A stretch of 64,000 bases of DNA from Natrinema zhouii (GTDB lineage Archaea; Halobacteriota; Halobacteria; Halobacteriales; Natrialbaceae): positions 1,240,001-1,304,000 of the forward strand of contig NZ_CP059154.1 in NCBI RefSeq assembly GCF_013456555.2. Direction: 5' to 3'. The notes beneath the pieces are model-generated. The model saw only the letters and a list, made by a program, of their open reading frames with translations, was not told the DNA's origin and did not search any database. The number at the start of each line of letters is the position of its first letter. Position 1 is the first letter of the stretch. The position numbers and the translations under genes are program-made. This document shows, one piece after another, positions 17,838 through 27,414 of this stretch.

Positions 17838-18304
17838 TGCTCACCACCACCATCCGGTTGATGTCCTTCACCAGTATCATGCAGCTTCTGTCGATCATGG
17901 TCCGTAAACTGGTCAAGGTCGATTTCATCTGGTACTTCCTCAGGACACTGGAATGCACGATCGATCCACTGCTCGAAGACTGCGTCCGAGAGTAGTCTAA
18001 GCTGCTCTTCGGTCACCGGTTCGAGGTCACTCCTGGCAGATGTCGACTTCGTTTCGATTGCCTCGAGACCGTACTGCGCGGCGATACGGTCCATGTAGCT
18101 CGCAACCGTCTGCTTCGTTGAGTTCATGACTCGAGCGATCGCAGCGTGCGAGTAGCCCTGCTCGCGATAGCCAAGCGCGAGTCCCTCCTGATCACGGAGG
18201 TCGGTAGTCCTGTCGAGATACCGAGCTCGCTGGGTAGCCACGCGGTCCGAGGATTCGTCGGTCGTTGAGCGATGCTGCTGGTTCGTAGAGTTGATGTCCG
18301 TCAT
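17834..18304 (-). CDS. Helix-turn-helix protein of the integrated element
   Basis: A 156-residue protein with a helix-turn-helix at about residues 40-75 (LALGYREQGYSHAAIARVM then STKQTVASYMDRIAAQYG), of the kind seen in LuxR/sigma-like or resolvase-like DNA-binding domains. The C-terminus is acidic and ends in a Gly-rich tail. The start is the ATG at 18304; the open frame continues upstream but overlaps another small gene. It is coupled to a 49-residue gene by ATGA. Control of the element's own genes is plausible. Confidence 0.75.
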   Translation of the reverse strand: MTDINSTNQQHRSTTDESSDRVATQRARYLDRTTDLRDQEGLALGYREQGYSHAAIARVMNSTKQTVASYMDRIAAQYGLEAIETKSTSARSDLEPVTEEQLRLLSDAVFEQWIDRAFQCPEEVPDEIDLDQFTDHDRQKLHDTGEGHQPDGGGEQ

Positions 18305-18398
18305 TCGATGGATTCGAACAGATGAGGCACTGTTCCGGCCTTTAACGAGCACAGCCATCCCGGCGAATGGAACAACCAGAGATTTGACCCCACGTGAC

Positions 18399-18584
18399 CT
18401 ACCTTCGATCACGGGTCTCACCTCGGCGAACCGTCCAGTGGGTCTGCTGGCGCAGTCCGGCGTCCCATCTCGCGATGAGTTCGTCGAGGCTGCGCCCGTG
18501 TTTGATCCAACGATAGCGGTCAGGGGGGCACCAACCATCCAGACCGCTATCGTTGTCGATTCTACTGCCGACGAGAGGGATCAC
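18399..18584 (-). CDS. Possible small basic protein, GTG start
   Basis: A 61-residue frame starting with GTG, whose first bases overlap the stop of the preceding gene as GTGA. The middle (DRYRWIKHGRSLDELIARWD) looks like folded protein, while the tail is Arg-rich. No family is recognised. The overlap with the upstream coding gene is the main support. Confidence 0.4.
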   Translation of the reverse strand: MIPLVGSRIDNDSGLDGWCPPDRYRWIKHGRSLDELIARWDAGLRQQTHWTVRRGETRDRR

Positions 18585-18760
18585 TCGCGATCACCGTTTG
18601 GATCTCGCGAGAACTCGCCTCGTGGGTACTCCTCCGGTTGGTAGCAGTCCGCCATCTTCCGAAGGAGGGAGTCCCAACTCTCGTCGCCTGTTTTGAGACG
18701 CCGAACGGATCGGAGCGTCTCTCGTGCACAAGGGATGCGCGTCTCTGTCTTCTCGGTCAT
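18581..18760 (-). CDS. Small 59-residue protein, antitoxin-like
   Basis: Starts MTEKTETRIPCARETLRSVR and continues LKTGDESWDSLLRKMADCY. The layout of a short beta-strand (TETRIPC) followed by helices recalls VapB/RHH-type proteins common on haloarchaeal mobile elements. A strong Shine-Dalgarno sequence, GGAGGTGA, lies about 6 nt before the ATG on the minus strand, unusual among the leaderless genes here. It heads a minus-strand run of four small genes. Confidence 0.6.
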   Translation of the reverse strand: MTEKTETRIPCARETLRSVRRLKTGDESWDSLLRKMADCYQPEEYPRGEFSRDPNGDRE

Positions 18761-19062
18761 GGACGCTCACCTCCTGTCCGCAGTGGTTGTCTGGGCATCA
18801 CGACAGTCAGATGTTGGGCCGGGGGTACATTCAGCCTTTCGCCTCGTGACACAATTTCGATGTTAGACCCTGACGAAGAAACGCCCTCTATCTGGCGTAA
18901 TAGCCCTTATTAAGCTTTAGACCGAAAGCGATTGTCAGACTCAGTACCTAATATCTAAAACAGGATTGTTGAGGTCCAATAGCCCCCAAGTCGTCCCTCA
19001 ATTAGTAGGGACGTTTTCGTCTAACAGAAAGTTACACGTAGGTCCGATTACTGGATGGTGGT

Positions 19063-20628
19063 ATGGATACTGAGCAGGAGACGCTTCCGGGCGACGAGAA
19101 CGAGCCCGAGATACTCGAGCTCGAGACGCTCCGGTCGCATCTCTGGGAAGCTGCCGATATTCTTCGTGGCAGCATTGACGCAGCCGACTACAAGAACTAC
19201 ATCTTCGGGCTACTCTTTTTGAAACGCGTCAACGATCGATTCGAAGAGGAAACCGAGGAAATTTCCAAAGACCACGATATCCCTGAGGATGTCGTCGAGA
19301 CCGATCGCGACCTACACGAAGAGTTCTGGGTCCCAGAACGCGCTCGCTGGGACCACATTGCTGCACAGGACACCGACATCGGTGCAACGCTGAACAAGGC
19401 ACTCGCGGCGATCGAAGACGAGAACGATGAGATCGCCGACCGAGTGCTCACCTCTGTCGACTACAACGACAAGGACCGCCTCAGTGACGCCACGCTCGAC
19501 GAACTCGTCACCCACTTCTCGAAACACCGATACCGCAATGCCGACCTCGAGGATCCCGACATCTTCGGGCGAGCCTACGAGTACCTCATCCGGAAGTTCG
19601 CTGACGACTCCGGGAAGAAAGGCGGTGAGTTCTATACGCCCCGCGAGGTCGTGCAACTTCTCGTCGAGTGTGTCGACCCTGATGCCGGTGACCGCGTATA
19701 TGACCCAGCATGCGGATCTGGCGGGATGCTCATCTATTCGGCCCATCACGTCGAGCAGGAGGGTGGTGATCGAGACGACATTTCCCTCTACGGGCAGGAA
19801 AAGAACCTGAATACGTGGGCGATCGGCCAGATGAACATGCTCCTGCACGAGCTACAGGACGCCACGATTGCGAAAGGCGACACTATTGTCGAACCAAAGT
19901 TCGTCACCGAACACGATGAACTTGAAGTCTTCGACCGAGTCGTTGCCAATCCGCCGTGGAATCAGAAGAAGTGGAACAAAGAGTGGGTGCAGGAGAACGA
20001 GCCATACAATCGTTTCCAGTACGGATTGCCGCCAAAGAACCGAGGCGACTGGTCATGGATTCAGCTCATGCTCGCATCGCTCTCGGAGACCGGCAAGGCG
20101 GGCATTGTTATGGACAACGGTGTGCTGTTCCGCTCGCGTTCGGAGAAGAAGATCCGAAAGCCGATTCTGGAAGAGGATCTCGTTGAGGCCGTTATCGCAC
20201 TGCCTGAGAATCTGTTCTATAACACTGGATCGCCGGGTTGCATCCTCATCCTAAATAAGGACAAGCCCGCAGGCCGCAAGGGCAAGGTCCAGTTCATCTA
20301 CGCCGAAGATCAGACGCTTCGGGAATCAGAGGTGCAAGTTTACGAAGAACTCTCGAACCAGAACCAACTCACTCAAGAGGGCGTCGAGTATCTCGCTGAG
20401 ACACACCTCACCAGTCGAGAAGAGGATCATCATAGTCGGTTGGTCGCCCTCGAAGAGATCGAAGAGAATAACTGGAATCTGAACGTTCCGCGTTACGTCG
20501 ATACGACCGAGCCCGAGGAGCCAATCGACGTGAGCGAGAAGCTGAACGAGTTGGATAGGCTGGCCGAAAAACGCCAAAAGACTGACGAAGAACTTCAGGA
20601 GTATATGGAGGAATTGGATTACCGATGA
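19063..20628 (+). CDS. hsdM: Type I restriction-modification DNA methyltransferase subunit HsdM
   Basis: A 521-residue N6-adenine methyltransferase. Residues 1-170 form the HsdM N-terminal helical domain; the AdoMet motif I is VYDPACGSGGML and the catalytic motif IV is VANPPWNQ. With HsdS it methylates the recognition site, and with HsdR it forms the restriction complex. Its stop overlaps the hsdS ATG by ATGA. Length is normal. About 290 bases of AT-richer upstream sequence carry the promoter. It lies within the integrated element and is probably a defence cargo. Confidence 0.97.
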   Translation: MDTEQETLPGDENEPEILELETLRSHLWEAADILRGSIDAADYKNYIFGLLFLKRVNDRFEEETEEISKDHDIPEDVVETDRDLHEEFWVPERARWDHIAAQDTDIGATLNKALAAIEDENDEIADRVLTSVDYNDKDRLSDATLDELVTHFSKHRYRNADLEDPDIFGRAYEYLIRKFADDSGKKGGEFYTPREVVQLLVECVDPDAGDRVYDPACGSGGMLIYSAHHVEQEGGDRDDISLYGQEKNLNTWAIGQMNMLLHELQDATIAKGDTIVEPKFVTEHDELEVFDRVVANPPWNQKKWNKEWVQENEPYNRFQYGLPPKNRGDWSWIQLMLASLSETGKAGIVMDNGVLFRSRSEKKIRKPILEEDLVEAVIALPENLFYNTGSPGCILILNKDKPAGRKGKVQFIYAEDQTLRESEVQVYEELSNQNQLTQEGVEYLAETHLTSREEDHHSRLVALEEIEENNWNLNVPRYVDTTEPEEPIDVSEKLNELDRLAEKRQKTDEELQEYMEELDYR

Positions 20629-21953
20629 GTGAAACGGCTGGGCAATCCGACCTTCGAGAGAGTTACAAAGAGGTCAAAATCGGGCCAAAATCGTTTGATA
20701 TACCCGAAGAATGGAGCGTCGAAACGATTCCCGATCTCTGTAACCTCGATACGGAGTCCTTCGACGCTTCAAATCACAGCGAGGAGACATTTGAGTACAT
20801 AGATATCGAATCTGTTTCACGAGGGACTATCAACCAGTCAAAGACGATCCCTGTTGAAGATACTCCGAGCCGTGCGAAACAGATCATTAGTACCGGGGAT
20901 ATACTCGTTGGTAAGGTCCGTCCCTATCTACAAGCGTTCGCCCCCGTGACTGAAGAGCACGACGGCAAGGTTTGTTCGACCGGTTTCGCCGTACTATCTG
21001 CCAAGGAAGACGTTTACTCATCATACATCACGCAGGCTATCCTCAGTAAGTATTTCCTTGATCAGATGACAAATAGGATGACAGGCACGAGTTATCCTGC
21101 AGTAAACAAATCCGACTTCGAGAACGTACGACTGTTTGTTCCACCACTCATCGAACAGAAGATTATCGCCGACATCCTCTCAACGGTCGACGAACAGCTT
21201 CAGCAAATAGACGAGATTATCCAAATAACGACCACGCTAAAGTCAGCGGTGGCTAATCGGCTTTTCGTGAACGGAATTAAAAATAACGGACAAAAATCTG
21301 TCAAACTCGGTCCAAAATCAGTTACTCTCCCTAACAACTGGGACGTGACGAAACTAACTAATCTTGAATCTCCGGAAGAGAACGCCGTTCAAACTGGACC
21401 TTATCAACTTGGAGATGTAGAATTCAAAGACAGTGGCCTTCGGGTCTACGGACAATCAAATGTCACCTCCGACAATTATGAGTCAGTCAGTAATCACATA
21501 TCTCTTGATCTTGAGGACGATTTTTCCAGATATAAAATACGTTCCAGAGATGTGCTGTTAACCCGGATGGGGACAGTAGGGGATGCATCACTATTTCCAG
21601 ATGATGCACAACCGGGTATTCTGAGCTATCACCTGCTTCGTATTCGACCTGATCAAAATAGTTGCTGGTCGCCATATCTACACCATTTATTAAATGACGG
21701 AAAGATAGTGATGGATCAAATAAAATCTCTTAGTCACGGATCGATAATGGATGGTCTGAATGTCTCAACTTTACGCCAAGTGAGGGTACCTCTACCGCCA
21801 TTAGACGAGCAACAGAAAATTGGACAAATATTGGATCAGTTTGATAAAAAGATAGAAGAATATTCTCAATCAAAGCAGAGGCTTCAAGAACTCAAAAATG
21901 GTCTCATGCAGGACCTCCTCACCGGAAAAGTCCGCGTCAACACTGACAACTGA
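20625..21953 (+). CDS. hsdS: Type I restriction-modification specificity subunit HsdS
   Basis: A 442-residue two-TRD specificity protein. Each half opens with a similar motif (VKIGPKSFDIPEEW near residue 17 and VKLGPKSVTLPNNW near 225) and closes with a conserved helix (LIEQKIIADILSTVDEQLQQ and LDEQQKIGQILDQFDKKIEE). The TRDs themselves differ, so a bipartite target is expected. The gene is clearly poorer in GC than hsdM and hsdR, as usual for specificity genes that recombine or move. Overlaps hsdM by 4 nt; hsdR begins 2 nt after its stop. Confidence 0.96.
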   Translation: MSETAGQSDLRESYKEVKIGPKSFDIPEEWSVETIPDLCNLDTESFDASNHSEETFEYIDIESVSRGTINQSKTIPVEDTPSRAKQIISTGDILVGKVRPYLQAFAPVTEEHDGKVCSTGFAVLSAKEDVYSSYITQAILSKYFLDQMTNRMTGTSYPAVNKSDFENVRLFVPPLIEQKIIADILSTVDEQLQQIDEIIQITTTLKSAVANRLFVNGIKNNGQKSVKLGPKSVTLPNNWDVTKLTNLESPEENAVQTGPYQLGDVEFKDSGLRVYGQSNVTSDNYESVSNHISLDLEDDFSRYKIRSRDVLLTRMGTVGDASLFPDDAQPGILSYHLLRIRPDQNSCWSPYLHHLLNDGKIVMDQIKSLSHGSIMDGLNVSTLRQVRVPLPPLDEQQKIGQILDQFDKKIEEYSQSKQRLQELKNGLMQDLLTGKVRVNTDN

Positions 21954-21955
21954 CT

Positions 21956-24928
21956 ATGTCCAATGAGTACGCCGAAGCCGAACGCCCCGCCCTCGAGACA
22001 CTTGGCCAGCTCGGCTGGGAAGTCGTCGATCAACAGCAGACGACATGGGACGACCCTCGAGAGTCGGAATCCTCGGCTGTACTCGAACCTCGCATCCGCG
22101 ATACCATCGAACGGCTAAATCCGTGGATCAACGAGAACAACCTCAACAAGGTCGTTCGCGAGATTCAGCAGGTCGCAGGAACGAGTACAATGGACGAAAA
22201 CGAGCAAATCCACGAGAAGCTCGTCCGGCATACGTCGGTCAAACAGGATCGCGGCCACGGCCTGAAACACCAGACGGTCAAGTACATCGATTACGAGACG
22301 CCCGAAAACAACGATTTCTTCGCGCTCAATCAGTTTCGCGTCGAGGGACCGATCGAAACCATCAAGCCCGATATCGCGCTGTTCGTCAACGGCATCCCTC
22401 TCGGCGTCATCGAGTGCAAGGCCCCGGGCATTGCAGAACCGAAAAGCGAAGCGCTCGAGCAACTCCAGCGCTATCAGAACGAACGCACAGAGACCGGCAA
22501 GGAGGGCGCTGAAGCGCTATTTCGATACAACCAGTACTCGGTAGCAACGTGGCTCGAGGGCGCTGTGATGGGGACCTACGGGACGCCAAAGGGCCAGTAC
22601 AAGCCGTGGCGTGACCCGTACCCCGTCGACGATGAGTACCTCGCCGATCGCTTCGATCTCGAGAGCTACGTCCCCGACCAGTACCGGATGCTCTACGCAC
22701 TGTTCGAGCCTGAGCGGCTGCTCGACCAGCTTCGGCACTTTACGGTCTTCGAGACCAAGCAGAACGGCCAGATCAAGATGATCGCTCGGTATCAGCAGTA
22801 CCGAGCCGTACACAAGGCGCTCGAGCGTATTGAGAAGCGCAATCAGCGGGAAGCACCGGGAGGTGTGATCTGGCATACCCAAGGCTCTGGGAAATCGCTC
22901 ACGATGCTATTCCTTGGGCTCAAACTTCGCCGTGAGAAGGCCGATCCGAAGCTCGTACTTGTGACCGATCGGCAGGCACTCGACGACCAAATTCACGCGA
23001 CGTTCGAGCGGTGTGGGTTTCCGAACCCAAAGAAAGCCGAAGGAATCGAGGATCTCCGCGAAAAGCTCGGTACCAGTGCTGGCGAGACGATCACGACATT
23101 GATCCAGAAGTTCCAGTTGCAGGAGGACGAGGACGGTGACTTTCCTGTGCTCTCCTCCGACAAGGACATCTACGTGATGGTCGACGAAGCCCACCGGACT
23201 CAGTACAAACACCTTGCGAACAACATGCGGACAGCACTTCCGAACGCCTTCTACGTGGGCTTCACTGGAACACCGATCGAGAAGGACGACCGGGATACGC
23301 GCCAAACGTTCGGCAACTACATCGACACGTACACGATCGATCAATCGCTCAAGGACGACACAACTGTCGAGATCCTCTATCAGGGTCGGCTCGCCGACAT
23401 GCATCTCGAGGGCGAGACGCTGGATACGATGTTCGATCGGATCTTCGACGATTACACCGACGAGGAAAAAGCGGAGATCAAGAAACGCTATGCCCGTACG
23501 CAGGACCTTGCTGAAGCAGAGACTCGCATTGAGCGCGTCACGCTCGATATCATCGAGCACTTCGAGTCGGAGATCGCGGACACGTTCAAAGGAATGGTCG
23601 TCACCACGAGCAAGCGTGCGGCGATCAGCTACAAGGAGAAGTTGGACGAACTCAACGGTCCGGAGTCCCGGGTCGTCATCTCGCACGATCATAACGATCC
23701 CGAGTCCGTCAAAAAATGGGCACCGTCTGACTCTGAACTGAGCAAGTACAAGGATTCGTTTGTCGATCCCGATGGCGAGGTTGAGTTGCTCGTTGTTTGC
23801 GATATGTTACTCACGGGATTCGACGCACCGGTGGCACAGGTGATGTATCTCGACAAGCCGCTGAAGGAACACAACCTCCTACAGGCGATCGCTCGAGTGA
23901 ACCGACCGTTCCCCGACAAAAACCACGGGCTGATCGTCGACTACTACGGCGTCTCGAACGAACTCCGGGAAGCGCTGGCGATGTTTAGTGCCGAGGACGT
24001 CGAACGTGCGATGGTTCCCCTGGAGGACAAAGAGCCCGAGCTCGAGGCAGCTCATCGAAACGCGGTCACGTTCTTCGATGATCTCGAGAATGTCGAAGCG
24101 TGTCTCCAGACGCTCGAGCCGGAGGATCGCCGTATCGAGTTCAACAATGCGTTCAAGCGTTTCTCGGGGTTGATGGATATCGTCCTTCCGAATCCGATGG
24201 CAAACCCGTACAAGGACGATCTCGAGCGTCTGAGCACGATCTATGGGCGGGCAAAGGAACGCTATCGCGACGATGAGATGAACCTCGAAGGTACCGGCGA
24301 GAAGGTGCGCGAGCTGATCCACAAGCACATTCGTTCATCCGGGATCGAAGTGCTGAACGATGAGCCGGTGTCTGTGATGGACACAGACGAATTCGATACG
24401 AGACTTGATACGTTAGAAAGCGACGAAGCTCGGGCGAGCGAAATGCAACACGCTGTCAAGCACGAACTCAACGTTCGCTACGACGAAGATCCCGTTCACT
24501 ACGGTTCGCTGCAGGAACGCGTCGAGGAACTCATCGAAGAGTACAGACAACAGCGTCTCTCCGACCGCGAGGTCATCGAGGAGCTACGTGAGATTATGGA
24601 TGAGATGCGTTCTCGCCAACAAATTGCCCGAAAGAAGGGGTTCGTCGGCACGACGGAACTGTCGTTTTATCACGCACTGGAGGATGTCCTCGAGGCCGAA
24701 GAGTGCGGAATCGACGAGGAGTCGCTGATCGAACTCACGGGTACGCTCGTTAGTGCCGTTGAAAAATTCACCGCTATCGTCGAATGGAAGCAGAAGGTGA
24801 ATATCCAGCAGCAGATACGAAAGCAAGTGAAAATCGAGCTTTACAAGTCCGATCTTGACCTGAGTGATGTCGAGCGCGACGAACTCACGACCCGCGTGAT
24901 CGAACTCGCTCGAGCTCACTACGAATGA
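21956..24928 (+). CDS. hsdR: Type I restriction endonuclease subunit HsdR
   Basis: A 990-residue translocase-nuclease. The N-terminal PD-(D/E)xK nuclease is visible as KPDIALFVNG followed by GVIECKAP (about residues 140-160). The SF2 motor has Walker A TQGSGKSLTM (about 305), VDEAHR (about 408) and VGFTGTP (about 430). The C-terminal helical part binds HsdM/S. All key residues are present, so the system looks active. It ends with ATGA overlapping the metallopeptidase gene. Confidence 0.97.
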   Translation: MSNEYAEAERPALETLGQLGWEVVDQQQTTWDDPRESESSAVLEPRIRDTIERLNPWINENNLNKVVREIQQVAGTSTMDENEQIHEKLVRHTSVKQDRGHGLKHQTVKYIDYETPENNDFFALNQFRVEGPIETIKPDIALFVNGIPLGVIECKAPGIAEPKSEALEQLQRYQNERTETGKEGAEALFRYNQYSVATWLEGAVMGTYGTPKGQYKPWRDPYPVDDEYLADRFDLESYVPDQYRMLYALFEPERLLDQLRHFTVFETKQNGQIKMIARYQQYRAVHKALERIEKRNQREAPGGVIWHTQGSGKSLTMLFLGLKLRREKADPKLVLVTDRQALDDQIHATFERCGFPNPKKAEGIEDLREKLGTSAGETITTLIQKFQLQEDEDGDFPVLSSDKDIYVMVDEAHRTQYKHLANNMRTALPNAFYVGFTGTPIEKDDRDTRQTFGNYIDTYTIDQSLKDDTTVEILYQGRLADMHLEGETLDTMFDRIFDDYTDEEKAEIKKRYARTQDLAEAETRIERVTLDIIEHFESEIADTFKGMVVTTSKRAAISYKEKLDELNGPESRVVISHDHNDPESVKKWAPSDSELSKYKDSFVDPDGEVELLVVCDMLLTGFDAPVAQVMYLDKPLKEHNLLQAIARVNRPFPDKNHGLIVDYYGVSNELREALAMFSAEDVERAMVPLEDKEPELEAAHRNAVTFFDDLENVEACLQTLEPEDRRIEFNNAFKRFSGLMDIVLPNPMANPYKDDLERLSTIYGRAKERYRDDEMNLEGTGEKVRELIHKHIRSSGIEVLNDEPVSVMDTDEFDTRLDTLESDEARASEMQHAVKHELNVRYDEDPVHYGSLQERVEELIEEYRQQRLSDREVIEELREIMDEMRSRQQIARKKGFVGTTELSFYHALEDVLEAEECGIDEESLIELTGTLVSAVEKFTAIVEWKQKVNIQQQIRKQVKIELYKSDLDLSDVERDELTTRVIELARAHYE

Positions 24929-25653
24929 GAGAGCATCATATCGGCCAGACAGTGGTTCCCTACGAGATCGACTGGAGCGAAGACCGAGACACAATTGGGC
25001 TCTCGGTGGATCAATCGCTCGAACTCACGGTTCGTGCTCCGATGACGGCGACAACCGATGATGTCGAGGACGTCCTTGAGAGCCGGCAGGAGTGGTTGCT
25101 CGAGAAGCTCTATGGACTCAAAGAGCAATCAGAGCCACCGTATGCGAAGGAGTTCATGAGCGGCGAGAAGCTTCCGTATCGCGGGCGGCAATACCATCTC
25201 GATGTCGTCGAGACAGATGTGCCGGAACCTCAGCTCTCCTTCGACGGAACTGAGTTCACCCTACGCGTGCATCGTTTCGACTCACCCGCCGATGGGGTTA
25301 GCGTCCGGCGCAAGCGCCAAGCAGTGATCGACTGGTACCTCCGTCGCGCCAAAGCGGAGTTGCCCGACCGATGTCCACAGTACGAATCGAAGCTGGGCCT
25401 CTCCGATGTTGCGATCGATGTTAGCAGACTCTCTGGCCGCTGGGGTGAATACGACAATGGTACTGTTCGACTGAACTGGCGGCTCATTCTCGCTCCCGTC
25501 CGTATTCAAGACTACGTTCTCGTCCATGAGCTGGCCCATGTAGCCCACGACGATCACTCCGATGCATTCTGGAACACGGTTGGAACACTGATTCCGGATT
25601 ACGAGGAGCGTCGCAAGTGGCTCCGACTCAACGGTAACTCGCTGACCGTCTAA
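24925..25653 (+). CDS. YgjP-like (DUF45/M48-type) metallopeptidase of the type I R-M operon
   Basis: A 242-residue zinc-peptidase-like protein with the HExxH motif in VLVHELAHVAHDDHSDAFW; the third His (DDHSDAFW) completes the YgjP pattern. The region GRWGEYDNGTVRLNWRLILAP before it is also characteristic. It overlaps hsdR by 4 nt and so is the fourth gene of the operon. YgjP-like genes often follow hsdR, but their role in restriction is not known. Confidence 0.9.
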   Translation: MREHHIGQTVVPYEIDWSEDRDTIGLSVDQSLELTVRAPMTATTDDVEDVLESRQEWLLEKLYGLKEQSEPPYAKEFMSGEKLPYRGRQYHLDVVETDVPEPQLSFDGTEFTLRVHRFDSPADGVSVRRKRQAVIDWYLRRAKAELPDRCPQYESKLGLSDVAIDVSRLSGRWGEYDNGTVRLNWRLILAPVRIQDYVLVHELAHVAHDDHSDAFWNTVGTLIPDYEERRKWLRLNGNSLTV

Positions 25654-26084
25654 GTCAGATACTCCAGACAGCTACTATACTACCCGTACAACTCGCCAAT
25701 CCGGTCGCCCTCGGGCGAGTTGGTGATGTTGTATCAACCATTATAAACGTCCAAAAATGGCAGAAATATAAGTATTATTGTGAGAGGCCATAGAGAGTTA
25801 TACACCGGTAGCCCTCCCCCGCTCGATCGAGATAGGAGTCCCATTCGCCAAGGGGGGTAGATTATGAGACTCGAGCAACCGGTAAGTATAGGTAATGGAG
25901 TGATCACCCGTCTCGAAACAATTTCAGAGAATCGGTGATTCTCGGAAGACGATTGGATACTCTGGAAGGGAATTATCCAATTGGGCACTATATAGACATA
26001 ATAGTCCAGTTATTTTCTTTGTCTGGGGACTTTCTATAGGGCTTTATCACTGCTCGTAGCGTCACTCGACGTGTGGAAAATCAG
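25654..26084. other. AT-rich intergenic region with a 9-bp inverted repeat
   Basis: About 430 bases without a gene I can support. CAACTCGCC (25689-25697) and GGCGAGTTG (25714-25722) can form a hairpin soon after the end of the R-M operon and may act as a transcription end signal. The sequence around it is AT-rich. A TATA-like CTTTATC at about 26042-26048 serves the next gene. Confidence 0.5.
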
Positions 26085-26825
26085 ATGAAGCGGCGTGGAA
26101 TGCTTGTACTGACGGCTGGAACACTCACTGCTGGATTTGCAGGATATGTTGGTGCTGCTCAAGAGGAAAGTAATACGACACAGGATGATACAGAGTATAG
26201 TCCGCTTGACGCGGCGGAAATCGATGATTCGTGGCCTATCGAGAACCGAGAGAACGCAGACGTAATCATCGACAGTGATACGGACGACGACATAGAGAGC
26301 GTTGGCGATGTCGTCGTCACTGCTGATGTCGAACTCGATGGCAACCTCACTGCGAACGGATCGGTCGTCATCGAAGAAGATGCAGCGGTTGATGGAACCG
26401 TTACAGTGGGCCAGCATGCTCGACTCGAACCGGATGCGGCAGTCGATGACGATGTGAGCGCAGGGGGGCATGTCGCGCTCCAAGAGGACGCTGAAATCGA
26501 CGGAACAATCGCAGCAGGCGGTGACGTACTCCTCCAATCAGACGCGGAAGTCGATGGCGATCTCGGTGCGGGTGTTTTGTTTGAACAGCGAGACGATCTC
26601 GAACCAATTCCGAATGCGGACGGGAACGTCCGCCTCGAAGAAGACGCGGAGGTTGGCGGTAACATTACCGCAAATGCTGTCGAACGCCATCCGAGTGCCG
26701 AAGTTGACGGTGATATCTCCGGGGAGACAACCGAATCATCCCAACAGAGTCGACAGAACCAAAGCAGTGATGACGATGCTGATGATACCGGCGGTGATGA
26801 CGATGCTGATGATGACGATGACTAA
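26085..26825 (+). CDS. Exported bactofilin-like beta-repeat protein
   Basis: A 246-residue secreted protein. The signal peptide MKRRGMLVLTAGTLTAGFAG is followed by an acidic spacer and then by repeats of about 17-20 residues such as VELDGNLTANGSVVIEEDA, VDGTVTVGQHARLEPDA and VDDDVSAGGHVALQEDA, typical of bactofilin or hexapeptide-like beta-helix folds. The last 35 residues are almost entirely Asp with Ser/Gly. It could also begin at the in-frame GTG at 26073, closer to the expected transcription start. Bactofilins form polymers; an extracellular version on a mobile element is unusual, and its role is unknown. Confidence 0.75.
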   Translation: MKRRGMLVLTAGTLTAGFAGYVGAAQEESNTTQDDTEYSPLDAAEIDDSWPIENRENADVIIDSDTDDDIESVGDVVVTADVELDGNLTANGSVVIEEDAAVDGTVTVGQHARLEPDAAVDDDVSAGGHVALQEDAEIDGTIAAGGDVLLQSDAEVDGDLGAGVLFEQRDDLEPIPNADGNVRLEEDAEVGGNITANAVERHPSAEVDGDISGETTESSQQSRQNQSSDDDADDTGGDDDADDDDD

Positions 26826-27053
26826 GTCAACTCACTCTCATCAGTAGCATCAATTACACCCTGTTCTGTTTTGATTGCCAGTCTGCTCAGTTCGAACATA
26901 TACTTGCCAGATGGTTCACGGCAAGTCTGGCCGGAATTAACGGTAGATGATTTGATCTCAGATTTCCTGTTTTCGAAAGCCAACTCCCATAGTGACTCCT
27001 TCAATCTTCAATTCAGGTGGGACCACATGTGATTGTGGCCCACCAGCGCGTTG

Positions 27054-27299
27054 TCAGTGTGACCACACAATCTGCTGCGATGGATCACTCACGTCCGAAT
27101 CGAAGGCAGCCAGCGTCGTCTGTCGCGTCCGTACGAGCACCACATCGACTTCGGAATCTCGCCACTTCGCACGGCAGACACGATCACAGAACGACCGCGT
27201 CCGATCGTTGCCAGCACCAAAGCCCGTCGAGACGATTGCTTGAACGGCGGTCACCGGCTCGAGGACTGCCCCGCAGTGGTCGCAGCAGTTGTCAGTCAT
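27054..27299 (-). CDS. Small zinc-finger protein
   Basis: An 81-residue protein beginning MTDNCCDHCGAVLEPV. CCDHC and the later FCDRVC can bind one zinc ion, followed by a hydrophobic strand (DVVLVRTRQTTLAAF). Such short Cys4 proteins are frequent on haloarchaeal plasmids and viruses, with unknown functions. Its start lies inside the end of the preceding gene (8-nt overlap). It is the last of four overlapping Cys-rich genes. Confidence 0.65.
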   Translation of the reverse strand: MTDNCCDHCGAVLEPVTAVQAIVSTGFGAGNDRTRSFCDRVCRAKWRDSEVDVVLVRTRQTTLAAFDSDVSDPSQQIVWSH

Positions 27300-27414
27300 T
27301 GTCGCTGGCCACGTAGACGATGCCACAGTGACCGCGACAGTGCTGCGCGTTCTTGTCGTCGATCTCCACCGGAAACGTCTCACACTCACACCGGGGGCAG
27401 CCGGCTCGAGTCAT
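27292..27414 (-). CDS. 40-residue Cys-rich zinc-binding mini-protein
   Basis: Reads MTRAGCPRCECETFPVEID and later QHCRGHCGIVYVASDND. CPRCEC plus CRGHC gives four to five candidate zinc ligands in 40 residues. Its ATG overlaps the stop of the upstream gene by ATGA, and its own end overlaps the next start, which makes coding very likely despite the length. Confidence 0.6.
   Translation of the reverse strand: MTRAGCPRCECETFPVEIDDKNAQHCRGHCGIVYVASDND

Noticed and set aside
25689..25722. CRISPR-like or attachment repeat
   Set aside because: It is a single inverted repeat with no second copy; a hairpin after the R-M operon is the simpler reading.
26085..26825. S-layer or adhesin assignment for the beta-repeat protein
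   Set aside because: The short VDG/DA repeats fit a bactofilin-like beta-helix better, and there is no membrane anchor or PGF-CTERM.
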